Source: Micrococcus sp023147585 (lineage in GTDB: Bacteria; Actinomycetota; Actinomycetes; Actinomycetales; Micrococcaceae). From it: a DNA stretch of 64,000 nt. This document shows positions 36,412 to 44,631 of the stretch, piece after piece. The notes beneath the pieces were generated by a model that saw nothing but the letters and a program-made list of their open reading frames with translations, was not told the DNA's origin and made no database searches. The position numbers and the translations under genes were made by a program. The stretch is from the NCBI RefSeq assembly GCF_044872765.1, contig NZ_CP085253.1:2232001-2296000 (forward strand). The letters are read 5' to 3'. How positions within the stretch are numbered: the stretch's first letter is position 1; the number at the start of each line of letters is the position of its first letter.

Positions 36412-36448
36412 GGCCCGCGAACGAGACCTTCCCGAAAGGACCCACCCC

Positions 36449-37723
36449 ATGGCCTCCATCACCCTGAACCACATCGACAAGACCTACGACGACGGCTACC
36501 ACGCCATCTCGGACGTGAACCTCGACATCGAGGACGGCGAGTTCGTCATCCTCGTGGGCCCCTCCGGCTCCGGCAAGTCCACGCTCCTGCGCATGATCGT
36601 GGGCCTCGAGGACATCACCGACGGCGAGCTGCTGATCGGCGGGCGCCGCGTGAACGAGGCGGCCCCCAAGGACCGCAACCTCGCGATGGTGTTCCAGAAC
36701 TACGCGCTCTACCCCCACCTGACGGTGTACGAGAACATCGCGTTCCCGCTGCGCCTCGTCCGCGACGGCAAGCCCTCCGACGAGGAGATCGACCGCAAGG
36801 TGCGCGACGCCGCCCGCGTCCTCGAGCTGACAGACCACCTGGAGCGCAAGCCGGGCAACCTCTCCGGCGGCCAGCGCCAGCGCGTGGCCATGGGCCGCGC
36901 AATCGTCCGCGAGGCGGACGCGTTCCTCTTCGACGAGCCGCTCTCCAACCTGGACGCCAAGCTCCGCGGCCAGATGCGCGCGGAGATCTCCCAGCTGCAG
37001 CGTCGCCTGGCCACCACCTCCGTGTACGTGACCCATGACCAGACCGAGGCCATGACGCTCGGCGACCGCGTGGCCGTGCTCAAGAAGGGCGTGCTCCAGC
37101 AGGTCGCCAGCCCGCGCGAGCTCTACGAGCAGCCGCTGAACCTGTTCGTGGCCGGCTTCATCGGCTCGCCGTCCATGAACTTCCTGCCCGCCTCTCTGCG
37201 CTCCGAGGGCGGACGGCACGTCCTGTCCTCCCCGATCGGCGACATCCCGATCCCCGAGGCGAAGGCGCGCGCGGCCGCCGGCCGGGACCTCGTCCTCGTC
37301 GGCCTGCGCCCTGAGTTCTTCGAGGACGCCTCCCTCGTGGACGAGGACAAGAAGGCGGCGGGCTCCGTGTTCCGGGCCTCCCTCACCCACCTCGAGTGGC
37401 TGGGCCACGAGCAGTACGGCTACATCGAGTTCCAGCCGGACCCCGAGGTCGCGGGCGTGCTCGCAGACCTCGCGAAGGACCTGGACGCGGACGAGATGCG
37501 CCCCGTCGTCGTGACCACGCTCTCCGCGGAGTCCCTGGCCCGCCCCGGGACGCCCCTGGACCTGTGGGTGGACACCTCCCGCCTGCACCTGTTCGACCCC
37601 GAGTCCGGGGAGAACCTGACCCGGGATCCGGAGGCCGGTGCGGAGCTGACCCGCCGCGCCGCGGACGAGCGCCGCCGGCAGATCGAGCTCGCCACCCAGC
37701 GGGACGCCGCACCGCGAGCCTGA
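36449..37723 (+). CDS. sugC: Sugar ABC transporter ATP-binding protein (SugC/MalK type)
   Basis: A 424-residue ATPase of the MalK/UgpC/SugC group. Walker A GPSGSGKST is at 37-45, the Q-loop at VFQNYALYPHLTV, signature LSGGQRQR, Walker B FLFDEPLSNLD and the H-loop in VTHDQTEA. The C-terminal about 180 residues hold an OB-fold (TOBE-like) regulatory domain as in MalK. The gene starts 37 bases after sugB, with GAAAGGA before the ATG. A 62-base perfect palindrome just after the stop ends the operon. Such ATPases often serve several importers. Confidence 0.9.
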   Translation: MASITLNHIDKTYDDGYHAISDVNLDIEDGEFVILVGPSGSGKSTLLRMIVGLEDITDGELLIGGRRVNEAAPKDRNLAMVFQNYALYPHLTVYENIAFPLRLVRDGKPSDEEIDRKVRDAARVLELTDHLERKPGNLSGGQRQRVAMGRAIVREADAFLFDEPLSNLDAKLRGQMRAEISQLQRRLATTSVYVTHDQTEAMTLGDRVAVLKKGVLQQVASPRELYEQPLNLFVAGFIGSPSMNFLPASLRSEGGRHVLSSPIGDIPIPEAKARAAAGRDLVLVGLRPEFFEDASLVDEDKKAAGSVFRASLTHLEWLGHEQYGYIEFQPDPEVAGVLADLAKDLDADEMRPVVVTTLSAESLARPGTPLDLWVDTSRLHLFDPESGENLTRDPEAGAELTRRAADERRRQIELATQRDAAPRA

Positions 37724-37727
37724 GGCG

Positions 37728-37789
37728 TCCCCCGGAACGCGACGCGGCCCCGACTCGATCGAGTCGGGGCCGCGTCGCGTTCCGGGGGA
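37728..37789. terminator. Bidirectional terminator: 62-base perfect palindrome
   Basis: Each 31-base half (37728-37758 and 37759-37789) is the exact reverse complement of the other, with the centre at GATC. It sits between the convergent stops of sugC (37723) and the carbonic anhydrase gene (37792), filling nearly the whole gap. Confidence 0.9.
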
Positions 37790-37791
37790 GG

Positions 37792-38349
37792 TCAGGACTG
37801 CGTGACGGTCTCCTCCCCGGGCATCTCCTCCGTCACGACCGCGGCGCGGTGGGCGGCGGCCAGTTCCAGGTACGTCGCGGCGTTGGCCTTCAGTCCCTCG
37901 CGCTCCTCGTCGGTGAGGGGGCGGCGCACCGTGGCGGGGACGCCGGCCACGAGGGAGCCCGGCGGCACCTGCGTGCCCTCCAGCACGACGGCGCCCGCCG
38001 CCACGAGGGTGCCCGCCCCGATCACGGCGCCGTTCATCACGGTGGCGGACATGCCGATGAGGCAGTCGTCGCCGACCGTGGCGCCGTGCACCACGGCGGC
38101 GTGGCCCACGGAGACGCCCGCACCGAGGGTGCAGGGGACGTGCTCGTCCGCGTGGAGGACGACGTTGTCCTGCAGGTTGGTGCGCTCGCCGACGCGGATG
38201 GGCGCAGAGTCGCCGCGAACGGAGACGCCGTAGAACGCGGAGCAGCGCTCGGCCATCTCCACGTCGCCGGTGATCGCGGCGGTGGGGGCGAGGAAGACGG
38301 TCTCGTGGATGCGGGGCGTGGCGCCCTGGACGGTGAGGATGTGTGCCAT
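37792..38349 (-). CDS. Gamma-class carbonic anhydrase-like protein
   Basis: A 185-residue left-handed beta-helix protein built of hexapeptide repeats. The three zinc-binding histidines of the gamma class are present: His66 (NVVLHAD), His83 and His88 (VGHAAVVHG). It is of the short CamH/YrdA/PaaY type, so it may be a carbonic anhydrase or a thioesterase-like relative. The ATG at 38349 lies 5 bases after a TACGCT box on the minus strand (38355-38360), a leaderless start. It lies 55 bases downstream of purU, on the same strand. Confidence 0.85.
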   Translation of the reverse strand: MAHILTVQGATPRIHETVFLAPTAAITGDVEMAERCSAFYGVSVRGDSAPIRVGERTNLQDNVVLHADEHVPCTLGAGVSVGHAAVVHGATVGDDCLIGMSATVMNGAVIGAGTLVAAGAVVLEGTQVPPGSLVAGVPATVRRPLTDEEREGLKANAATYLELAAAHRAAVVTEEMPGEETVTQS

Positions 38350-38404
38350 GCCACGAGCGTACGCACGCGGGGCGGCCGCCGTCAGGGGCGCGTGACGAGC
38401 CGCC

Positions 38405-39313
38405 TCACGCGAACACCACCGTCCGCCTCCCGTCCACCAGCACGCGGTGCTCGGCGTGCCAGCGCACGGCCTGGACGAGCGTGGAGCCCTCCACGTCCCG
38501 GCCGCGCTCCACGAAGTCCTCCGCGGTCTGGGCGTGGGTCACGGGCTGGACGGACTGGGCGATGATCGGCCCCTCGTCGAGGTCGGCGGTGACGTAGTGG
38601 GCCGTGGCGCCGATGATCTTCACGCCGCGCTCGTGCGCCTGGTGGTAGGGCCGCGCCCCCTTGAACGAGGGCAGGAACGAGTGATGGATGTTGATGGCCA
38701 TGCCCTCGAGGTCCCGGCACAGCTCGTCCGAGAGGATCTGCATGTAGCGGGCGAGGACCACGAGGTCGATGTCGTGCTCGCGGATCAGCTCGCGCAGGCG
38801 GGCCTCGGCGGCGGCCTTGGTGCAGCGGCTCGCCGGGTCCGTGGAGATCGGCACGTGCACGAAGGGCACGCCGTAGAAGGCGGCGAGGGGCTGCAGGTCG
38901 AGATGGTTCGAGACGACGACGGGCACCTCGATCGGCAGGCTGCCCGCGCGCTGCTGGAACAGCAGGTCGTTGAGCGTGTGCCCGTCCTTCGAGCACATCA
39001 CGAGCGTGCGCATGCGGCGGCCCGCGTCCCACAGCTGGGCGCGCATCCCGAACTCGGCGCGCACCGGGGCCAGAGCGGCCTCGACGGCGGAGCGCGCCTC
39101 CGGCGTCGTGAACTGCACCCGCAGGAAGAAGTCGCCCGAGTCGGGGGAGCCGTACTGCTGCGACTCCGCGATGTCCGCGCCGGCGCCCAGCAGCGCCCCG
39201 GACACCGCGTGCACGATCCCCTTGCGGTCCGGGCACGCGACGGTGAGGACGAACGGGTTCTCCCCGGGCGGAGGCTCGAGCGGTGCGGCGGGGGAGGGCA
39301 GGGCGGGGTCCAT
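38405..39313 (-). CDS. purU: Formyltetrahydrofolate deformylase
   Basis: Hydrolyses 10-formyl-tetrahydrofolate to formate and tetrahydrofolate, balancing the one-carbon pool; 302 residues. An N-terminal ACT domain (TVACPDRKGIVHAVSGAL) regulates activity, probably through methionine and glycine as in E. coli. The C-terminal formyl-transferase-like domain has NIHHSFLPSFKG and the downstream Asp in YVTADLDEGPII. The ATG at 39313 lies 6 bases after a TAGCAT box on the minus strand (39320-39325), so it is probably leaderless. glyA and folD follow within 3.5 kb on the other strand. Confidence 0.93.
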   Translation of the reverse strand: MDPALPSPAAPLEPPPGENPFVLTVACPDRKGIVHAVSGALLGAGADIAESQQYGSPDSGDFFLRVQFTTPEARSAVEAALAPVRAEFGMRAQLWDAGRRMRTLVMCSKDGHTLNDLLFQQRAGSLPIEVPVVVSNHLDLQPLAAFYGVPFVHVPISTDPASRCTKAAAEARLRELIREHDIDLVVLARYMQILSDELCRDLEGMAINIHHSFLPSFKGARPYHQAHERGVKIIGATAHYVTADLDEGPIIAQSVQPVTHAQTAEDFVERGRDVEGSTLVQAVRWHAEHRVLVDGRRTVVFA

Positions 39314-39489
39314 GCCCCGATGCTAGCCACGCGTCGGTGCCCGTCTGCTTCATGACGGGGCCGCGCATCGTGGCCCCGGGGCGGGTCAGTGTGACACCCT
39401 GAGAGCTGGTCCGCCACACCGCCTCGCCGGTGAGGGTCGGACGGTGGCGCCGGGCTGGCCGGCCGCCCCGAGCTACCGAGGAGTCCCTC

Positions 39490-41127
39490 ATGACGAATGA
39501 CCAGCTGTACTGGATCATCGGGGCGATCATCGTCCTGATCGCCATCGCCCTCCTGATCACCCTGATGTCCCGCCGCGGGCGCGGTGACGACGTCGTGGAG
39601 ACCCGCCATGAGGAGCCGGTCCGCCCTGCCGCCGCGCGCCCCGAGGCCACCGCGACGACGGTGCGCCCCGCCGGGGACGAGCAGTCCCGCACCCGCCTCT
39701 CCTCGCTGGACGCGACGGCCGCTCCGGCAGACGACACGGCGACCGCCTCGAAGGCCGACGGCGCCGGCGCGTCTGCCCTCCGCGCCTTCGACGCGACCGC
39801 GATCGACGAGAAGGGCGCTGGGACGTCCGCCCCCGCGCCGTCAGCGTCCCTGAAGCCCGCGCCCTCCTTCGGCTCCACCGCCTCGCCGGCCCCGCTCGAG
39901 GCCACCGAGACCGCCCCCGCCCCGCAGGCCGTCGATCCGCTCGCGGCCGCCGTCGAGGCGCTGCCGGAGCAGACTCCCGCCGAGATCGCCGCCGAGGCCC
40001 TCGAGGACGCGGCGCCCGCCGCCGAGACCTCCGCGGTGGCGAAGCCCGCGGCCGCCGCCCCGGCCACCGTCGCGCTGCCCGTGACCGACCGCACCGACTC
40101 CGCGTCCTCGACGTCCGAGGGCACCCTCGGCCTCGGCGCGGCGGGCGTGGCCGGCGGCACCGGCGTCGTGGTGGACGAGAACCAGGGCGGCGTGGACCTG
40201 CCCGAGCCGGCAAAGCCCGCCGAGCCCGTTGTGAAGGCCGAGCCGGCAAAGCCCGCCGAGCCCGTTGTGAAGGCCGAGCCGGCGCAGCCCGCCGAGCCCG
40301 TCGTGAAGGCCGAGCCGGCGCAGCCCGCCGTCGCGGTGAAGCCCGCCCCGGCCGTGAAGTCTGCTGAGACCGCCGCTGCGGACGAGACCATCGCCCCCGC
40401 CGTCACGGCCGAGCACGACGCCGAGGACGCCCCGGCCGAGGCGATGGTCCCGCCGGTCCTGGCGCCGGCCGTCGACCCCGCGCCGACGTCCTCCAGCCAG
40501 ACGCCCGTCACCCCCGTGGCCGGGCAGGTCCTGCGGGACGAGAAGCAGGGCTCGGCCGCGGGGATCTCCGCCGCCGGTGCCGCCGCGGCCTCCGTGAGCG
40601 CCGGCGTCGCCGGAGGGACCGGCGTGACCGTGGACGAGCAGGTGGCACCGGCTGCCGCCGCCACGACCACGACCGCAGCCGCGACCACGCCCCGCGCGTC
40701 CGCCCAGGCCCCCGGCCTGATCGGCACCGCGGAGTCGCACCCGACCACGCCCATCCCCGCGGCGGAGGCCCCGGCCGCTCCGCGCGGTCCCGTCGTGGAC
40801 GGCACCCCCGGTGTCCCCGGCCGCGTGGCCTTCACCGCCCCGGACCGCCACGACGAGGTCGTCGCCGTCTCCCCGGACGAGGCCGCGCACGAGTCCGGCA
40901 TCCTCGGCAGGGCCGCCGAGACCCTCAAGGAGAAGGCGGCCCCGCTCGCCGAGAAGGCCGCCCCGCTGAAGGACAAGGCCGCCCCCCTCATCGAGAAGGC
41001 GGTCCACACCGCCGCCCCGATCGTGGAGAAGGCCGTGGACTCCGCCGTGCCGCTGGCCAAGAAGGCCGCCTCCACCCTCAAAGACAAGCTGGCCCAGGCG
41101 CAGCAGCGCCGCTGGGGCAAGCGCTGA
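39490..41127 (+). CDS. Repetitive Ala/Pro/Glu-rich membrane-anchored protein
   Basis: A 545-residue protein of unknown function. Residues 7-26 form one membrane helix (LYWIIGAIIVLIAIALLITL); the rest is low-complexity. Three to four units of EPAKPAEPVVKA occur near residues 239-275. The phrase AGVAGGTGV-V-VDE occurs twice (near residues 218 and 375). The end has lysine-alanine helical repeats (EKAAPLAEKAAPLKDKAAPL), like LEA or apolipoprotein-type amphipathic helices. The ATG follows CCGAGGAG. The chain is likely disordered, with a membrane- or polymer-binding tail. A terminator at 41157-41198 follows; the gene stands alone. Confidence 0.7.
   Translation: MTNDQLYWIIGAIIVLIAIALLITLMSRRGRGDDVVETRHEEPVRPAAARPEATATTVRPAGDEQSRTRLSSLDATAAPADDTATASKADGAGASALRAFDATAIDEKGAGTSAPAPSASLKPAPSFGSTASPAPLEATETAPAPQAVDPLAAAVEALPEQTPAEIAAEALEDAAPAAETSAVAKPAAAAPATVALPVTDRTDSASSTSEGTLGLGAAGVAGGTGVVVDENQGGVDLPEPAKPAEPVVKAEPAKPAEPVVKAEPAQPAEPVVKAEPAQPAVAVKPAPAVKSAETAAADETIAPAVTAEHDAEDAPAEAMVPPVLAPAVDPAPTSSSQTPVTPVAGQVLRDEKQGSAAGISAAGAAAASVSAGVAGGTGVTVDEQVAPAAAATTTTAAATTPRASAQAPGLIGTAESHPTTPIPAAEAPAAPRGPVVDGTPGVPGRVAFTAPDRHDEVVAVSPDEAAHESGILGRAAETLKEKAAPLAEKAAPLKDKAAPLIEKAVHTAAPIVEKAVDSAVPLAKKAASTLKDKLAQAQQRRWGKR
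40204..40311 (+). repeat. Three tandem 36-base units inside the Ala/Pro-rich gene
   Basis: Units at 40204-40239 and 40240-40275 are identical; 40276-40311 differs at three bases; a degenerate partial copy follows. Each unit encodes the same 12-residue phrase with only a Lys/Gln change. Identity at silent positions points to recent slippage or unequal crossing-over. Confidence 0.9.
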
Positions 41128-41156
41128 CCCCGGGGCCGGCGTGCCCGCCCACCCCT

Positions 41157-41198
41157 GAGGCGACCCCCGCCACCGGTCACGGTGGCGGGGGTCGCCTC
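41157..41198. terminator. Terminator between the Ala/Pro-rich gene and glyA
   Basis: A perfect 18-base stem (41157-41174 with 41181-41198) and a 6-base loop GGTCAC, 30 bases after the upstream gene's stop. Confidence 0.9.
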
Positions 41199-41289
41199 GT
41201 CGGGGCGCGTCCGGCCGAGGGCGTCCGGCACCGCCGCGCCTCCGCACGCGTCCGGAGGAGGCGGAGCCGCGCGGTGTCCGCCGGATCAC

Positions 41290-41321
41290 TAGGATGGGCG
41301 GCACCGGCCCGTTCCGGTGCC
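41290..41321 (+). promoter_or_regulatory. glyA promoter (-10 TAGGAT) and leader hairpin
   Basis: TAGGAT (41290-41295) should start a transcript near 41302. The leader begins with an 8-base hairpin (41300-41307 with 41314-41321), then AAGGGA before the GTG. I recognise no folate, glycine or ZTP riboswitch core in it. Confidence 0.5.
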
Positions 41322-41348
41322 CGCTGCCCCCAGTCGAAGGGAAATCCC

Positions 41349-42629
<1,281 letters not shown>

Positions 42630-42725
42630 CATCGGCCACGGGCCGCTGACATGCGCCGCGGGGCGGTCTCCGGATGCGAGAGACTGTTCCGCGGCGATGT
42701 GCATTTCGACGAAGGGGAGCGTGCG

Positions 42726-43631
42726 ATGACCGCGAAGGTGCTGGACGGCAAGGCGACGGCGGCCGCCATCAAGCAGGAGCTGCGCGGGCGCGTGCAGGCC
42801 CTCGCCGAGCGAGGGATCACCCCGGGGCTCGGCACGCTGCTCGTGGGGGAGGACGCCGGCTCGCAGAAGTACGTGGCCGGCAAGCACCGCGACTGCGCCG
42901 AGGTGGGCATCGAGTCCATCCAGAAGGAGCTGCCGGCGGACGCCACCGAGGAGCAGATCCTCGAGGTCGTGCGGGAGCTGAACGAGGACCCGGCCTGCAC
43001 CGGGTACATCGTCCAGCTGCCCCTGCCGAAGCACGTGGACACGCAGAAGGTCCTCGAGGCCATCGACCCGGACAAAGACGCCGACGGCCTGCACCCCATG
43101 AACCTCGGGCGCCTCGTGGCCTCCGTGGGCGGGGAGCTGGACTCGCCGCTGCCGTGCACCCCCGCCGGGTGCGTCGAGCTGCTGAAGCACCACGGCGTGG
43201 AGCTCGCGGGCAAGCACGTCCTCGTGATCGGCCGCGGCGTGACCATCGGCCGTCCCGCGGGACTGGTGCTCACGCGCCGCGAGGTCAACGCCACCGTGAC
43301 GCTGGCCCACACGGGCACCACGAACCTGGACGAGCTGCTGGCGCAGGCCGACGTCGTGATCGCCGCCGCCGGCTCCGCGCACATGGTGAAGCCCGAGCAG
43401 GTGAAGGACGGCGTGATCGTCCTGGACGTGGGCGTCTCCCGCGTGACCGGCGAGGACGGGAGGAGCCGCGTGCTCGGCGACGTCGACCCGGCCGTGAAGG
43501 AGAAGGCGTCCTGGATGGCGCCGAACCCGGGCGGCGTCGGTCCGATGACCCGCGTCATGCTCCTGGCCAACGTGGTGGAGGCGGCCTCGCGTAGGATCCC
43601 TCCCTGTGATCCACACCACTCCCTCCGCTGA
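42726..43631 (+). CDS. folD: Bifunctional methylenetetrahydrofolate dehydrogenase/cyclohydrolase
   Basis: Converts 5,10-methylene- to 10-formyl-tetrahydrofolate with NADP; 301 residues. The catalytic Tyr/Lys region is SQKYVAGKHRDC (Lys near 56). The folate loop is GYIVQLPLPKH and the Rossmann loop VIGRGVTIGRPAGLVL, followed by PNPGGVGPMTR. In most FolD proteins this last motif reads VPGGVGPMT and the usual nucleotide loop reads GRSxIVGRP, so the Ser-to-Gly change is minor. The last about 10 residues (after EAASRR) extend past the usual end, over the start of the next gene. The ATG follows GAAGGGGAG. Confidence 0.93.
   Translation: MTAKVLDGKATAAAIKQELRGRVQALAERGITPGLGTLLVGEDAGSQKYVAGKHRDCAEVGIESIQKELPADATEEQILEVVRELNEDPACTGYIVQLPLPKHVDTQKVLEAIDPDKDADGLHPMNLGRLVASVGGELDSPLPCTPAGCVELLKHHGVELAGKHVLVIGRGVTIGRPAGLVLTRREVNATVTLAHTGTTNLDELLAQADVVIAAAGSAHMVKPEQVKDGVIVLDVGVSRVTGEDGRSRVLGDVDPAVKEKASWMAPNPGGVGPMTRVMLLANVVEAASRRIPPCDPHHSLR
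43592..43597 (+). promoter_or_regulatory. -10 hexamer (TAGGAT) inside the end of folD
   Basis: TAGGAT lies 8 bases before the GTG of the ABC ATPase gene and inside the folD reading frame, indicating a leaderless promoter embedded in folD. Confidence 0.55.
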
Positions 43632-44628
43632 CGCGCCCGAGACCGCCGGGCGCCCCGCCCTCACGCCCGAAACCGCCGCCCCCGTCATCCGCGCGCGCGG
43701 CCTGCGCAAGCAGTACGGCGAGTTCCATGCCGTGAAGGGCATCGACCTGGACGTGCGCCCCGGGGAGTGCTTCGGCCTGCTCGGCCCCAACGGCGCGGGC
43801 AAGTCCACCACCATGCGCATGCTCGCCGGCACGTCGCAGCGCACGGCGGGCGAGCTGAGCATCATGGGCATCGACCCGGAGGACGACGGCCCCGCCGTCC
43901 GTGCGCACCTGGGCGTGGTGCCCCAGCAGGACAACCTCGACGAGGAGCTCACGGCGCGGGAGAACATCCTCATCTACGGCCGCTACTTCGGCCTGCCGTA
44001 CTCCTACCTCAAGCCCAAGGCGCAGGAGCTGCTCGAGTTCGCCCAGCTCACCGAGAAGGCCGACGCCAAGGTCGCCGACCTCTCCGGCGGCATGAAGCGC
44101 CGCCTCGTGATCGCCCGGGCGCTCGTCAACGAGCCGGCCCTGTTCCTCCTGGACGAGCCCACCACGGGCCTGGACCCCCAGGCCCGCCACACCCTGTGGG
44201 ACCGCCTCTACCGGCTCAAGGAGCGTGGCACCACCCTCCTGCTCACCACGCACTACATGGACGAGGCGGAGCAGCTGTGCGACCGGCTCGTGGTGGTGGA
44301 CGCGGGCGAGATCATGGCCGCCGGCACGCCCGCGGAGCTCATCCGCGAGCACGCCTCCCGCGAGGTCCTGGAGGCCCGCTTCGGCACGGACCGCAACGAG
44401 GCCGCCGCCCGCACCCTGCAAGCCCATGTGGGCGACGGCGTCGTGCACCGCGTGGAGGTCCTGCCCGACCGCGTCCTCCTCTACGCCGAGCGCGCGGACG
44501 ACCTCCAGCACGCGCTCCAGCGACTCGTCGACGACGGTGCCGTGCCCGCCCCCGCCACCACCCTCACCCGCCGCGCGAGCCTCGAGGACGTGTTCCTCAT
44601 CCTCACCGGCCGCACCCTGGTGGACTGA
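43606..44628 (+). CDS. ABC exporter ATP-binding protein (NodI/DrrA type)
   Basis: A 340-residue ATPase with Walker A GPNGAGKST near 63-71, Q-loop VPQQDNLDEELT, signature LSGGMKRR, Walker B LFLLDEPTTGLD and the H-loop in TTHYMDEAEQ. The MKRR signature and the length are typical of NodI/DrrA-type ABC-2 exporters. The GTG at 43606 lies 8 bases after the TAGGAT box and overlaps folD by 26 bases in another frame, so translation is likely leaderless. The fused permease gene follows after 3 bases. Substrate unknown; drug, lipid or polysaccharide export are all possible. Confidence 0.87.
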   Translation: MIHTTPSADAPETAGRPALTPETAAPVIRARGLRKQYGEFHAVKGIDLDVRPGECFGLLGPNGAGKSTTMRMLAGTSQRTAGELSIMGIDPEDDGPAVRAHLGVVPQQDNLDEELTARENILIYGRYFGLPYSYLKPKAQELLEFAQLTEKADAKVADLSGGMKRRLVIARALVNEPALFLLDEPTTGLDPQARHTLWDRLYRLKERGTTLLLTTHYMDEAEQLCDRLVVVDAGEIMAAGTPAELIREHASREVLEARFGTDRNEAAARTLQAHVGDGVVHRVEVLPDRVLLYAERADDLQHALQRLVDDGAVPAPATTLTRRASLEDVFLILTGRTLVD

Positions 44629-44631
44629 GCC

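Noticed and set aside
40204..40311. CRISPR array or mobile repeat
   Set aside because: The 36-base units are contiguous, in frame, and encode a repeated 12-residue phrase inside an open gene.
41300..41348. Possible riboswitch in the glyA leader
   Set aside because: Only a simple 8-base hairpin is present. The leader is too short (about 47 bases) for a folate, glycine or ZTP aptamer and no core motif is seen.
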